This document shows, piece by piece, positions 18,248 through 27,549 of a DNA stretch of 64,000 nt (the stretch's first letter is position 1; each line of letters starts with the position of its first letter). Location of the stretch: assembly GCF_009363795.1 (NCBI RefSeq), contig NZ_CP045420.1, positions 3,081,001 to 3,145,000 on the forward strand. Direction: 5' to 3'. The DNA comes from Palleronia sp. THAF1. GTDB lineage: Bacteria > Pseudomonadota > Alphaproteobacteria > Rhodobacterales > Rhodobacteraceae. The position numbers and the translations under genes were made by a program. Under the pieces are notes generated by a model. It saw nothing but the letters and a program-made list of their open reading frames with translations, did no database searches and was not told where the DNA came from.

Positions 18248-18286
18248 TGTCCAGTCCGTCGCAGCGCTATCTGGGGCCTCTGGACA
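18248..18286. repeat. 7-bp inverted repeat in the origin region
   Basis: TGTCCAG at 18248-18254 is answered by CTGGACA at 18280-18286. The motif TTGTCC recurs at 18307-18311, and GGACAGG occurs near 18164, so this short word is repeated across the region. Protein binding is possible but not shown. Confidence 0.4.
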
Positions 18287-18317
18287 GATGGCCGTCAAGA
18301 CAAACTTGTCCTCACGG

Positions 18318-18326
18318 ATATCCACA
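18318..18326 (+). promoter_or_regulatory. DnaA-box-like site 2
   Basis: ATATCCACA matches TTATCCACA at 8 of 9 positions. It is next to a GAATC methylation-type site and just left of the AT-rich patch. Confidence 0.6.
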
Positions 18327-18340
18327 GTGAATCCAGGGTG

Positions 18341-18367
18341 TATTACAGAAACTAAGATACTGTAATA
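18341..18367. repeat. AT-rich 8-bp inverted repeat, possible unwinding element
   Basis: Perfect arms TATTACAG (18341-18348) and CTGTAATA (18360-18367) with an 11-bp AT-rich spacer, in the most AT-rich part of the window. It could be a regulator binding site or part of the DNA unwinding element. Confidence 0.5.
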
Positions 18368-18463
18368 TATACCATAATCAGATGTTCTTGATATGTCTTT
18401 CCTTTCCTTCCACTCACAAGTCTCGGTATGCGGAGAAGTCGACGAGAGAGCAGAGTCGTCCCG

Positions 18464-18472
18464 TTATCCATG
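18464..18472 (+). promoter_or_regulatory. Weak DnaA-box-like site 3
   Basis: TTATCCATG matches the DnaA consensus at 7 of 9 positions, with mismatches only in the last two. It lies between the GAGTC site and the AT-rich leader of hemJ. Confidence 0.4.
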
Positions 18473-18529
18473 ACCTCTACTTACAACCATCATCCTTTTC
18501 CTAAATATTAATTAAGATAAGAGAGGCGC

Positions 18530-18979
18530 ATGACGGATTTTCTGATGACCCTCTATCCTTGGCTTCTGACTGGACACATCCTGTCTTTCGTCGCTTGGAT
18601 GGCGGCGCTGTTCTATCTGCCGCGCCTGTTCGTCTACCATGTCGAGAAAGGACGCGGAGATGCCGGGAAGGAAGCGCTGTTCCAAGTCATGGAACGCAGG
18701 CTGCTGAAGGCGATCATGACGCCTGCGATGATCGCGACATTCGTGTTCGGTCTGCTGTTGATCGGTACGGGTGTGGTCGACTGGTCCAGTGTGTGGCCCT
18801 GGACGAAGGCGGCGGCGGTTCTGGCGATGGCCGGGTTTCATGGATGGTGCGCGAAGACGCGTAAGGCGCTTGCGGCGGGGCAGTTTGAGCGGAGTGGGCG
18901 TCACTATCGAATGATGAACGAGGTGCCGACGCTGCTTCTGATCGTCATCGTCATATCCGTGATCGTCCGTCCGTTCTGA
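18530..18979 (+). CDS. hemJ: HemJ-type protoporphyrinogen IX oxidase
   Basis: A 149-aa membrane protein with four hydrophobic segments. The start motif WLLTGHILSFVAWMAALFYLPRLFVYH contains the conserved His, and FHGWCAKTRK and RMMNEVPTLLLI are further family signatures. HemJ oxidises protoporphyrinogen IX to protoporphyrin IX in heme synthesis. It is the first gene right of the putative origin. GAGAGG lies just upstream of the ATG. Confidence 0.92.
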   Translation: MTDFLMTLYPWLLTGHILSFVAWMAALFYLPRLFVYHVEKGRGDAGKEALFQVMERRLLKAIMTPAMIATFVFGLLLIGTGVVDWSSVWPWTKAAAVLAMAGFHGWCAKTRKALAAGQFERSGRHYRMMNEVPTLLLIVIVISVIVRPF

Positions 18980-19008
18980 TTGACAAATCCGACAGCGCCG
19001 CTTAGCTG
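18980..19008 (+). promoter_or_regulatory. Possible promoter of rho
   Basis: A perfect TTGACA at 18980-18985, starting directly after the hemJ stop, is followed after 17 bp by TAGCTG. The -10 match is weak, so this is only a candidate. Confidence 0.3.
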
Positions 19009-19092
19009 CCCACAACCCGCCGTCCGGTGGTGTGATTTCATTCGATGACTGCGATGATGCTTCCGGCCCCGTGTCGGGACGAGGGATATGTG

Positions 19093-20361
19093 ATGAGCGA
19101 CCGTGTGAACCTTGCCGATCTGAAGGCGCAAAGCCCCAAGGATCTTCTGTCTTTGGCGGAAGAGCTGGAGATCGAGAACGCCTCGACCATGCGTAAGGGC
19201 GAGATGATGTTCTCGATCCTGAAGGAGCGCGCGGACGAGGATTGGACGATTGGCGGCGATGGCGTGCTGGAGGTTCTGCAGGACGGCTTCGGGTTCCTTC
19301 GCTCGACCGAGGCCAACTACTTGCCCGGCCCCGATGATATCTACGTCAGCCCCGAAATGATCCGCCGTTTTGCACTGCGCACGGGCGACACGGTGTCGGG
19401 TGTGATCCGAGGGCCGGATGAGAACGAACGTTACTTCGCGCTGATGGACGTGGAGAGCATCAATTACGAAGATCCCGCGAAGGCGCGGCACAAGGTGGCG
19501 TTCGACAACCTGACGCCGCTGTACCCCGATGAGCGTCTGAACATGGAAACGGATGATCCGACCGCAAAGGATCGGTCGGCGCGTGTGATCGATCTGGTGG
19601 CGCCGATTGGAAAGGGTCAGCGGTCCTTGATCGTGGCACCACCCCGAACGGGTAAGACGGTTCTGCTGCAGAATATCGCCCATTCGATCGCAACCAACCA
19701 CCCAGAATGCTACCTGATCGTTCTGCTCATCGACGAGCGGCCCGAAGAGGTCACGGACATGCAGAGGTCGGTTAAGGGCGAAGTTGTATCCTCGACTTTT
19801 GACGAGCCGCCGTCGCGCCACGTGGCCGTCAGCGATATGGTGATCGAGAAAGCGAAGCGACTGGTTGAGCATAAGCGAGATGTAGTAATCTTGCTCGACT
19901 CGATTACCAGACTTGGTAGGGCGTTCAACACGACGGTTCCGTCCTCGGGCAAGGTTCTGACGGGTGGTGTGGATGCGAATGCGCTTCAACGTCCCAAGCG
20001 GTTCTTCGGTGCAGCGCGGAATATCGAAGAGGGTGGATCGCTGACCATCATCGCGACGGCGCTGATCGACACCGGCAGCCGGATGGACGAGGTGATCTTC
20101 GAAGAGTTCAAAGGTACCGGTAACTCTGAGATCGTTCTGGATCGTAAGGTCGCCGACAAGCGTGTGTACCCGGCGATGGATATTCTGAAATCTGGTACGC
20201 GTAAGGAAGAGCTGTTGGTTGATAAAATGGACCTGCAGAAGACCTATGTCCTGCGTCGTATTCTGAACCCGATGGGGACGACGGATGCTGTGGAGTTCTT
20301 GCTTGGTAAGCTGAAACAGACCAAGACCAACTCCGAGTTCTTCGATTCGATGAACACCTAA
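19093..20361 (+). CDS. rho: Transcription termination factor Rho
   Basis: A 422-aa hexameric RNA helicase that ends transcription. The N-terminal RNA-binding domain contains DGFGFLRS; Walker A is APPRTGKTV, followed by [12 protein letters not shown] and the Q/R loops. The start at 19093 has GAGGGA 6 nt upstream and gives the family's usual length; a start 48 bp earlier is less likely. Confidence 0.97.
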   Translation: MSDRVNLADLKAQSPKDLLSLAEELEIENASTMRKGEMMFSILKERADEDWTIGGDGVLEVLQDGFGFLRSTEANYLPGPDDIYVSPEMIRRFALRTGDTVSGVIRGPDENERYFALMDVESINYEDPAKARHKVAFDNLTPLYPDERLNMETDDPTAKDRSARVIDLVAPIGKGQRSLIVAPPRTGKTVLLQNIAHSIATNHPECYLIVLLIDERPEEVTDMQRSVKGEVVSSTFDEPPSRHVAVSDMVIEKAKRLVEHKRDVVILLDSITRLGRAFNTTVPSSGKVLTGGVDANALQRPKRFFGAARNIEEGGSLTIIATALIDTGSRMDEVIFEEFKGTGNSEIVLDRKVADKRVYPAMDILKSGTRKEELLVDKMDLQKTYVLRRILNPMGTTDAVEFLLGKLKQTKTNSEFFDSMNT

Positions 20362-20376
20362 GGATCAAATACGGCC

Positions 20377-21642
20377 ATGGACACGATCTTTGCCCAGGCC
20401 ACGGCGCCCGGCAAAGCGGGTGTGGCCGTGGTCCGTATATCCGGCCCGGACGCCTTTTCCGGCGTGTCAAAGTTGTGCGCGCTTCCACAGACACGAAAAG
20501 CGGGATTGCGGCGGATACGAGATCTTGATGGTGGGATCCTGGATACCGGGCTGGTCATTGTGTTCGAAGCAGATGCCAGCTTTACCGGCGAGCCGGTTGT
20601 CGAGTTGCAGCTTCACGGCTCGATTGCCGTTATGGCGGCTGTGTTGCGAAGCTTGGGGACTCTGGACGGTTTTCGCCCGGCTGAGCCTGGTGAGTTTACG
20701 CGTAGGGCGCTGGAGAATGAAAATCTCGATCTCTCACAGGTAGAAGGTCTTGCCGATCTTATTGACGCCGAGACCGAATTTCAGAGAACGCAGGCGCAGA
20801 CAAACTTGGGCGGCGCTCTGACAGATGCGGTTCAAGAGTGGCGTAGCGATCTTGTCGAAGCGAGCGCCCTCCTGGAAGCAGCCTTGGATTTTTCGGACGA
20901 AGATCTGCCAGTCGATGTGGCGCCTGATGTCCTTCAGCGGCTTGAACGTGTTCGTAGTGCTCTTCGCGCGCAGATGGACGGTTACTCAAAGGCCGAGCGG
21001 GTGCGGAACGGCTTTGAAGTCGCTATTTTGGGGGCACCCAATGCGGGGAAGTCCACTCTGCTGAACGCGATTGCGCAGCGGCCTGCAGCTTTGACATCGG
21101 AGATAGCCGGGACGACACGGGACGTGATCGAGGTGCGGCTGGATCTGTACGGGCTTCCAGTCACGTTGCTCGATACGGCTGGTCTGCGTGACACAGACGA
21201 TCCGCTGGAAGCAGCCGGAATTTCTCTGGCGAAACAGCGTGCGGCTGCCGCAGATTTGCGAATTTGGTTGGCTACAGATGAGGTTCAGCCGCCGGTGGCT
21301 GTTGATTTAGTGTATCGGGCGAAGGATGATGATGGCGACTTCGGTGGCGTTTCCGGTTTGACCGGGTCCGGTGTATCCGAAATGTTGTCTGCGATTACGG
21401 AGCGTCTTCGCGAAGCAGTTCCATCTAACCAGATGGCAACCCGTGACCGGCATTTTTATAGTATGCAGCGTGCAGTTGGCTATATGGATGTGGCGAGCGC
21501 CAAGATAGAGGCTGGGTTACTTGATGAGCTCACCGCCGAAAATTTGCGATTGTCCGCGCAGTTGCTGGGAGAACTCATCGGCGCGGTGGACGTCGAAGAT
21601 TTGCTGGACCATATCTTCTCAAGCTTTTGTATTGGAAAGTAG
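20377..21642 (+). CDS. mnmE: MnmE, tRNA modification GTPase
   Basis: A 421-aa GTPase that works with MnmG to make cmnm5U at the tRNA wobble position 34. The N-terminal tetrahydrofolate-binding domain begins DTIFAQATAPGKAGVAVVRISGP; the G domain has GAPNAGKST near residue 220 and DTAGLRDT, and the protein ends in the conserved CIGK. GC content is clearly lower than in the flanking genes (about 52% in a sampled 60-bp stretch). The stop abuts the mnmG start. Confidence 0.97.
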   Translation: MDTIFAQATAPGKAGVAVVRISGPDAFSGVSKLCALPQTRKAGLRRIRDLDGGILDTGLVIVFEADASFTGEPVVELQLHGSIAVMAAVLRSLGTLDGFRPAEPGEFTRRALENENLDLSQVEGLADLIDAETEFQRTQAQTNLGGALTDAVQEWRSDLVEASALLEAALDFSDEDLPVDVAPDVLQRLERVRSALRAQMDGYSKAERVRNGFEVAILGAPNAGKSTLLNAIAQRPAALTSEIAGTTRDVIEVRLDLYGLPVTLLDTAGLRDTDDPLEAAGISLAKQRAAAADLRIWLATDEVQPPVAVDLVYRAKDDDGDFGGVSGLTGSGVSEMLSAITERLREAVPSNQMATRDRHFYSMQRAVGYMDVASAKIEAGLLDELTAENLRLSAQLLGELIGAVDVEDLLDHIFSSFCIGK

Positions 21643-23517
21643 GTGTTTCACGTGAAACATTATGATGTGATTGTCGTGGGCGGTGGGCATGCTGGGGTAG
21701 AAGCTGCTGCTGCCGCTACCCGTATGGGCGCAACTGTGGCACTCGTAACAATGAAGCGCGAAGCCATCGGCGCCATGTCCTGCAATCCTGCAATCGGTGG
21801 TTTGGGGAAAGGTCATCTTGTCCGCGAGGTTGACGCCTTGGATGGCCTTATGGCGCGTGCAGGTGATCGTGCTGGTATTCAGTATCGCCTGCTAAACCGC
21901 TCAAAGGGACCGGCTGTCCAAGGACCTCGCGCCCAAATGGACCGCGAACTCTATCGCGCTGCAGTTCAGGAGGGGTTAAGCGCAACCGACATCGATATTG
22001 TCGAAGGGCAGGTGGCCGATCTTGTAGAACAATGCGGTGTCATTGTGGGGGTTAGGCTGTCAGACAATCAGGCTCTGTCGTCTGACGCTGTAGTCCTGAC
22101 GACCGGGACCTTTCTGAACGGAGTCATCCACATCGGCGATCAGACGCGCGCTGGTGGTCGTGTAGGCGAGGAAGCGTCGATCGCCTTGTCTGAGCGCCTT
22201 TACGGTGCTGATCTTCCGATGGGTCGTCTGAAGACAGGAACGCCGCCGCGATTGGATTCGGCTTCAATCAACTTCGATGTCCTCGAACGACAGCCCGGAG
22301 ACACCGCGCCGGAGATGCTCTCGTTTTTGTCCGCTGCTCCAAATGCCCGGCAGGTGCCTTGCCATATTACGCACACCAACCCGGAGACGCATGATATCAT
22401 TGCTCAGAATCTTCATCGGTCCGCGATGTATTCAGGCAATATCGCAGGAACAGGCCCAAGATACTGTCCGTCAATTGAGGATAAAATTGGTCGGTTCGCC
22501 GATAAGACATCCCATCAGGTGTTTCTAGAGCCCGAGGGCCTGAAATCGCGCGCCGTCTATCCAAATGGGATTTCCACGTCATTACCAGTTGATGTTCAAG
22601 AACAGTATGTGCGTTCTATCAAGGGCTTGGAACACGCTCTTATTCTACAACCAGGGTATGCGATTGAATACGACTACGTTGACCCGCGCGCCTTGGATGG
22701 GTCTCTTGCGGTGAAATCCATGCCGGGTCTGTTCTTGGCGGGTCAAATCAACGGGACGACTGGATATGAGGAGGCAGCCGCCCAAGGTCTCGTGGCGGGC
22801 GTTAACGCTGTCTGCAGGTCGCGCGGCAATGAGCCGTTCATACCCTCGCGTACTTCGTCATATATCGGCGTGATGATTGATGATCTTGTGTGTCGTGGTG
22901 TGACCGAGCCCTATCGCATGTTCACATCGAGGGCAGAGTTCCGTCTTTCATTACGGGCAGATAATGCCGATCAGCGGCTGACGCCGATTGGCATGGCTCT
23001 CGGTTTGGTTCATTCACCGCGAGTAGAGAAGTTCGAGCGAAAGCTGGAAGCCCTGGAAGAGGGTTACTGCACGTTGCGTGGTGTGACCGCCAAACCAAAG
23101 GCAGCCATAGCAGTGGGAATCGGTGTCGCTGCCGATGGACCAAGCCGGACCGCTTTGGACTATCTGAGTATCCCGGGCGTTGATGCATCCAAGATTGCCA
23201 AGCTTGATCCGAAATTGGACTCGATAGACGCAGAAACCTGGATGCAGATCGAGAAAGAAGCAATCTATATCAACTATATGGATCGCCAGACCCTTGATGT
23301 TGCCCGTCTTCGAAAAGCTGAGACGACGCCGATTCCGAACGATTTTCGGTTCGAAGATGTGGCCAGCTTGTCCAACGAATTGAAAGATAAACTCTCCCGT
23401 TCCCGCCCGTCGACCTTGGCTGCGGCGCAGAAAATCGAAGGAATGACACCAGCGGCTTTGAACGCAGTGATCTTTGCTTTGCGTCAGCGGGAAACCACGC
23501 GCTCTCGAAGTGCATGA
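21643..23517 (+). CDS. mnmG: MnmG (GidA), tRNA uridine-5-carboxymethylaminomethyl synthase
   Basis: A 624-aa FAD enzyme, partner of MnmE. The FAD motif [12 protein letters not shown] is at residues 11-22, and [24 protein letters not shown] and [22 protein letters not shown] are family signatures. The GTG start follows the mnmE stop directly, and the first six residues MFHVKH are encoded by a parS site; no other start is available before the FAD motif. Codon use is AT-richer than elsewhere. Confidence 0.97.
   Translation: MFHVKHYDVIVVGGGHAGVEAAAAATRMGATVALVTMKREAIGAMSCNPAIGGLGKGHLVREVDALDGLMARAGDRAGIQYRLLNRSKGPAVQGPRAQMDRELYRAAVQEGLSATDIDIVEGQVADLVEQCGVIVGVRLSDNQALSSDAVVLTTGTFLNGVIHIGDQTRAGGRVGEEASIALSERLYGADLPMGRLKTGTPPRLDSASINFDVLERQPGDTAPEMLSFLSAAPNARQVPCHITHTNPETHDIIAQNLHRSAMYSGNIAGTGPRYCPSIEDKIGRFADKTSHQVFLEPEGLKSRAVYPNGISTSLPVDVQEQYVRSIKGLEHALILQPGYAIEYDYVDPRALDGSLAVKSMPGLFLAGQINGTTGYEEAAAQGLVAGVNAVCRSRGNEPFIPSRTSSYIGVMIDDLVCRGVTEPYRMFTSRAEFRLSLRADNADQRLTPIGMALGLVHSPRVEKFERKLEALEEGYCTLRGVTAKPKAAIAVGIGVAADGPSRTALDYLSIPGVDASKIAKLDPKLDSIDAETWMQIEKEAIYINYMDRQTLDVARLRKAETTPIPNDFRFEDVASLSNELKDKLSRSRPSTLAAAQKIEGMTPAALNAVIFALRQRETTRSRSA
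21644..21659. promoter_or_regulatory. parS: parS centromere site 1 (perfect)
   Basis: TGTTTCACGTGAAACA, the 16-bp ParB binding palindrome, is present without mismatch over codons 1-6 of mnmG. It is about 3.3 kb right of the putative oriC and 3.2 kb left of parB, as expected for an origin-proximal centromere. Confidence 0.95.
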
Positions 23518-24095
23518 TGGACGTTTCACGTGAAACAGAAGGCCGTTTGAACGAGTACGCTAAGCTCCTTCGACAGTGGTCTGTGAAGATAAACCTTGTC
23601 GCGCCATCAACCTTAGATGATCTGAAAGAACGACACCTTGCCGATAGCGCCCAACTCAGAACGCACGCCGCGCACTGGAACAAATGGTGCGATCTGGGCA
23701 GTGGCGGCGGCCTTCCTGGCATCGTAATCTCAATCCTTAGTCCTGAGTGTCACGTCTCTTTGATCGAATCGGATAAGCGAAAAGCGGTCTTCCTGACACA
23801 CGTGGTCACGAAGCTTGATCTGAATGCCACGGTATTTGATGGTAGAATCGAAACGATAGACCCGCAGAGAGCAGATGTCGTTTCCGCACGAGCACTTGCA
23901 CCGTTACCACGTCTGATCCCTCTCGCTCTACGGCACGGTCACTCCGGAACTCGATATATTTTTCCAAAGGGACTGCGGTGGCGCGAAGAAATCAATGAGG
24001 CGAAAAAAGTATATCGCTTCGACGTTGACGCCCAGCCCAGCATTACCGACAAACACGCAGTCGTCTTGGTCTTGGAGAATTTTGAACGTGCCTGA
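23514..24095 (+). CDS. rsmG: RsmG, 16S rRNA (guanine-527-N7) methyltransferase
   Basis: A 193-aa SAM-dependent enzyme methylating G527 of 16S rRNA. The SAM motif reads [13 protein letters not shown]. The first ATG (23514) overlaps the mnmG stop; a second in-frame ATG follows directly. Residues DVSRET near the start are encoded by a parS site. The 3' end overlaps the likely parA GTG start. Confidence 0.95.
   Translation: MMDVSRETEGRLNEYAKLLRQWSVKINLVAPSTLDDLKERHLADSAQLRTHAAHWNKWCDLGSGGGLPGIVISILSPECHVSLIESDKRKAVFLTHVVTKLDLNATVFDGRIETIDPQRADVVSARALAPLPRLIPLALRHGHSGTRYIFPKGLRWREEINEAKKVYRFDVDAQPSITDKHAVVLVLENFERA
23522..23537. promoter_or_regulatory. parS: parS centromere site 2 (one mismatch)
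   Basis: CGTTTCACGTGAAACA differs from the consensus only at the first base; the 14-bp core palindrome is perfect. It lies in codons 3-8 of rsmG, 1.9 kb from site 1. Confidence 0.92.
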
Positions 24096-24885
24096 TCGGA
24101 TGCTGAACACCCCAAAAATCGTCGCCATCGTCAATCAAAAGGGTGGTGTGGGCAAAACGACGACAGCAATCAACTTGGGCGCAGGCTTGGCGCGTGAGGG
24201 CCACAACGTCGCATTGATCGATCTGGATCCACAGGGAAACGCGTCCACAGGATTAGGAATCGAAGTTGCCCGCAGGGAAATGAACAGCTACGATTTACTA
24301 ATCGAGCAGACCGATTTGGCGGATTGCCTCCAGAGCTCAGAGATAGAGGGTCTCGCCATCGTGCCGGCCACATCTGATCTAAGTTCGGCAGATGTCGAAA
24401 TGGTCGCAATGGGCCACCGCGCAACGCTTCTGAAAGATGTGCTCCAGCCGAACCGCATCGGTAGCCTCGGTCTGGACTATATTCTGATCGACTGCCCGCC
24501 CTCTCTTTCGTTGCTGACGATCAACGCCATGGTATCGGCGCACTCGGTGTTGGTTCCCCTGCAGTCCGAGTTTTTCGCTCTGGAAGGCCTTTCGCAGCTT
24601 ATGCTGACGATCAAAGAGGTTCGTCAAAGTGCCAACCCGAATCTGGGGATCGAAGGCGTCGTTCTTACCATGTTCGACGGGCGCAATCGGCTTGCACAAG
24701 GAGTGTTGGCCGATGCACGCGAGACTCTAGGTGATCTGGTGTTTGACACGATCATTCCCCGGAATGTGCGGGTCAGTGAAGCACCGTCTTATGCGCAATC
24801 GGTTCTGGACTATGATCCGGCATCGAAGGGGAGCTTGGCGTACCGCGCGCTAGCGCAGGAATTTGTTGCGCGAGACCGTATGTAG
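24088..24885 (+). CDS. parA: ParA, chromosome partitioning ATPase
   Basis: A Walker-type ATPase that pulls ParB-bound origins apart. The deviant Walker A KGGVGKTTT, LIDLDPQGNAST and YILIDCPPSLS are clear. The start is uncertain: GTG at 24088 has GGAG 10 nt upstream and overlaps rsmG, giving 265 aa; ATG at 24100 gives 261 aa but has no ribosome binding site. parB follows after 11 bp. Confidence 0.95.
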   Translation: MPDRMLNTPKIVAIVNQKGGVGKTTTAINLGAGLAREGHNVALIDLDPQGNASTGLGIEVARREMNSYDLLIEQTDLADCLQSSEIEGLAIVPATSDLSSADVEMVAMGHRATLLKDVLQPNRIGSLGLDYILIDCPPSLSLLTINAMVSAHSVLVPLQSEFFALEGLSQLMLTIKEVRQSANPNLGIEGVVLTMFDGRNRLAQGVLADARETLGDLVFDTIIPRNVRVSEAPSYAQSVLDYDPASKGSLAYRALAQEFVARDRM

Positions 24886-24896
24886 AAGGAGCCGTC

Positions 24897-25835
24897 ATGG
24901 CCGAGAAAAAAGATCGAAAAGGCGGTTTGGGTCGGGGCCTTTCCGCCCTTATGGCGGACATGGATTCTGGGCAGGCGTCCAATCCCGTGACGGCAGACGC
25001 ATCCGCATCGACCGGCACATCATCGCCGCGTCAGCCCGACACGACTGTCCCCATCGAAAGGATTGAGCCCAATCCGGACCAGCCCCGCCGCCTCTTCGAT
25101 GGTGAGAACCTCGAAGAACTCGCGGCGTCTATCGCCGCACGCGGCATCATCCAGCCTTTGATCGTACGTCCTCACCCCAAGCGCCCGGGTGCTTATCAGA
25201 TCGTTGCCGGGGAACGTCGCTGGCGGGCCGCACAGATGGCCAAGTTGCACGATGTGCCCGTCGTCATCCGCCAGTTCGATGACACCGAGATGCTGGAAGT
25301 CGCAATCATCGAAAATATCCAGCGCGCCGACCTAAATCCGGTGGATGAAGCTGCGGGCTATCGCCAACTGATGGATCGCTTCGGTCACACCCAAGAACAG
25401 ATGGCCGAAGCTTTAGGAAAGAGTCGCCCCCACATCGCCAATACCCTTCGTCTTCTATCCCTCCCAGACACGGTCCAGGAATGGCTGGCCCAAGGGAAAC
25501 TAACAGCGGGCCACGCCCGCGCTTTGATCCCGGCTGAAAATGCCACCGATCTCGCGCGCCAAGTTATCGCCAAGAACCTGTCCGTCCGCCAAACCGAGGC
25601 GCTGCTTCGAAAGCCTGCGACCACGGGCAAGGAGCGTGTAGACAAACAGCGGAAAGACGACAAAGACGCCGACACGAAAGCGCTGGAACAGGATCTGACC
25701 GCTGCGATGGGGGTCAAGGTCACGATTGACCATACGGACGGAAGCGAGCGTGGAAAACTTTCGATTCACTATAACTCTTTGGAAAAGCTGGATGATATCT
25801 GCCAGCTTCTGTCGCGAGGGCTGGGCCTAAGCTAA
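24897..25835 (+). CDS. parB: ParB, chromosome partitioning CTPase
   Basis: A 312-aa DNA-binding clamp that loads at parS and spreads. The ParA-interaction segment GGLGRGLSAL is near the N-terminus; CTP-binding motifs are GERRWRAAQ and ENIQRADLNP; the helix-turn-helix is THTQEQMAEALGKSRPHIANTL-like around residues 160-185, and a C-terminal dimerisation domain follows. AGAAGGAG precedes the ATG. Its last 9 bp overlap convergent hemW. Confidence 0.97.
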   Translation: MAEKKDRKGGLGRGLSALMADMDSGQASNPVTADASASTGTSSPRQPDTTVPIERIEPNPDQPRRLFDGENLEELAASIAARGIIQPLIVRPHPKRPGAYQIVAGERRWRAAQMAKLHDVPVVIRQFDDTEMLEVAIIENIQRADLNPVDEAAGYRQLMDRFGHTQEQMAEALGKSRPHIANTLRLLSLPDTVQEWLAQGKLTAGHARALIPAENATDLARQVIAKNLSVRQTEALLRKPATTGKERVDKQRKDDKDADTKALEQDLTAAMGVKVTIDHTDGSERGKLSIHYNSLEKLDDICQLLSRGLGLS

Positions 25836-26957
25836 TAGCTCCCGCAGGATAGCGTTCAGCAATGGTCGTCCAGCAGCTGTAAGGCGCAAGCGCTCAGACG
25901 TCTGCTTGACGACGCCAATTTCTTCCAAGCTACTGATTTTACTCGAAGAAACGTCGATTTCCGACAATGGCACCCCGTCGAGAACACGCAAACCCATCAT
26001 CAGGCGTTCTGCAATCTGATCATCCGCCGTCAACGCGCTGCGTTCCTCGACCTGGGTCCCGGAGCGCACCCCGGCCAGCCACTTCATAGGAGCCGACACC
26101 GCTTCGGTTGCCCACCGCTTGCCATCAATGGTCACGCGACCATGCGCTCCGGGACCGAAGCCGATGTAGTCCTGTCCTGACCAATAAATCATATTATGGC
26201 GCGATTCCGCGCCCGGACGCGCGTGGTTCGAAATCTCATAGGCTGGGAGCCCTGCTGCAAGGGTCATCTCTTGCGTCAAAGCAAACATGTCTGCGGCCAG
26301 GTCTTCCTCCGGTAACCCCCTCAATCCGCCCGCAGCAAAGCGGGCGCCGAAAGCCGTCCCATCCTCAATTGTCAGCTGATACAGCGACAGATGATCCGCG
26401 GCCAAAGCCAGAGCTGCATCCAGCTCGGTTTCCCAATCGCTCAAGGATTGATCCTGCCGCGCATAGATCAGATCGAAGGACAGGCGGTCGAAGGTTGACC
26501 GAGCCAGATCGACCGCCGCTCGCGCCTCGGCTACCGAATGCAAGCGACCCAACCGCCTCAAATCTGCATCGTTCAAAGCCTGGACACCCAGCGACACCCG
26601 ATTCACTCCGGCAGCGCGATAACCGGCAAAGCGATCCGCCTCCACAGAGGTCGGATTTGCTTCCAGCGTGATTTCCACATCGTTGGTCGTCCGCCACGCG
26701 CGCTGCACGTCGTTCAAGACAGAGGTGACGGTTTCTGCCTCCATCAAGCTCGGGGTTCCGCCGCCGAAGAACACCGACTGCACGACGACGTCCGGCATCT
26801 CTGCGCGATAACGCGCGATCTCGGCAGAGTAGGCGGACCGCCAAGCGGCCTGATCCACCTTGGCAACCACATGGCTGTTGAAGTCGCAGTAGGGGCACTT
26901 GGCCTGACAGAAGGGCCAATGAATATACAGTCCGACCTTATGCAAAACTGCCCGCAA
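25827..26957 (-). CDS. hemW: HemW-like radical SAM protein
   Basis: A 376-aa radical SAM protein with the cluster motif CQAKCPYC at about residues 17-24 (CxxxCxxC), preceded by GLYIHWPF, and GGGTPS. HemW is a heme chaperone related to coproporphyrinogen dehydrogenase HemN. The start is probably TTG at 26957, overlapping rdgB by 20 bp; TTG at 26945 is an alternative, and there is no ATG or GTG before the cluster motif. Confidence 0.9.
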   Translation of the reverse strand: MRAVLHKVGLYIHWPFCQAKCPYCDFNSHVVAKVDQAAWRSAYSAEIARYRAEMPDVVVQSVFFGGGTPSLMEAETVTSVLNDVQRAWRTTNDVEITLEANPTSVEADRFAGYRAAGVNRVSLGVQALNDADLRRLGRLHSVAEARAAVDLARSTFDRLSFDLIYARQDQSLSDWETELDAALALAADHLSLYQLTIEDGTAFGARFAAGGLRGLPEEDLAADMFALTQEMTLAAGLPAYEISNHARPGAESRHNMIYWSGQDYIGFGPGAHGRVTIDGKRWATEAVSAPMKWLAGVRSGTQVEERSALTADDQIAERLMMGLRVLDGVPLSEIDVSSSKISSLEEIGVVKQTSERLRLTAAGRPLLNAILRELLA

Positions 26958-27549
26958 TCATCTTCGCAAAGGCGTCCGCACGATGAGAGATGCGGTTCTT
27001 TTCCCAGCGGTCCATCTCACCGAAGGTCACTGTATACCCATCCGGTTGAAAGATCGGGTCATACCCGTGGCCTTGCGCGCCGCGCATGGGCCAGACGATC
27101 TGGCCTTCCATGGTGCCCGGATAAACCTCGTCATGCCCATCCGGCCATGCCAGGACCAAGGTGCAGCAGAACCGCGCGCGCCACGGCTGCGCGGCCCCTG
27201 CCGCGACCAGCTCATCATGCGCGCGCGTCATCGCCAGCCCGAAGTCCCGTCCCTTCGGCGTTTCCGCCCAATCGGCAGTCCAGACGCCGGGACGATTACC
27301 CAAAGCGTCGATCTCGATCCCGGAGTCATCCGCCAATGCAGGCAATCCGGTCGCCGCAACAGCCGCTCGCGCCTTGATCCGCGCGTTCTCAACGAACTTC
27401 ACGCCATCCTCCACCGGCTCTGGCAGGCCGTGGTCGGCGTTGGACGACAGCGACAAACCGTAGGGCGACAGCAGATCCGCAATCTCTTCCAGCTTGCCGC
27501 GATTGTGCGTCGCCACGATAAGCCGATCGCCGGTGAAGCGCCGTGTCAT
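26938..27549 (-). CDS. rdgB: XTP/dITP pyrophosphatase RdgB
   Basis: A 203-aa house-cleaning enzyme that removes inosine and xanthosine triphosphates. The N-terminal [10 protein letters not shown], the catalytic [24 protein letters not shown] region and the C-terminal [10 protein letters not shown] are diagnostic. The ATG overlaps the rph stop (ATGA), so rph-rdgB-hemW form one operon. Confidence 0.97.
   Translation of the reverse strand: MTRRFTGDRLIVATHNRGKLEEIADLLSPYGLSLSSNADHGLPEPVEDGVKFVENARIKARAAVAATGLPALADDSGIEIDALGNRPGVWTADWAETPKGRDFGLAMTRAHDELVAAGAAQPWRARFCCTLVLAWPDGHDEVYPGTMEGQIVWPMRGAQGHGYDPIFQPDGYTVTFGEMDRWEKNRISHRADAFAKMIAGSFA

Larger units (their letters stand above)
18148..18529. 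other. oriC: Putative chromosomal replication origin (oriC)
   Basis: The only gene-free stretch over 300 bp here, 382 bp between divergent maf and hemJ. It holds three DnaA-box-like sequences (18156-18164, 18318-18326, 18464-18472), two GANTC CcrM-type sites (18329-18333, 18453-18457), several inverted repeats and two AT-rich patches (about 18341-18375 and 18500-18520), far more AT-rich than the rest of the window. rho, mnmEG, rsmG and parAB lie to the right and maf-aroE-coaE-dnaQ to the left, as at known alphaproteobacterial origins. Origin function is inferred. Confidence 0.78.

Noticed and set aside
18500-18518. CtrA site (TTAA-N7-TTAA) near hemJ
   Set aside because: TTAATTAA occurs here, but the 7-bp spacing between the halves is missing.
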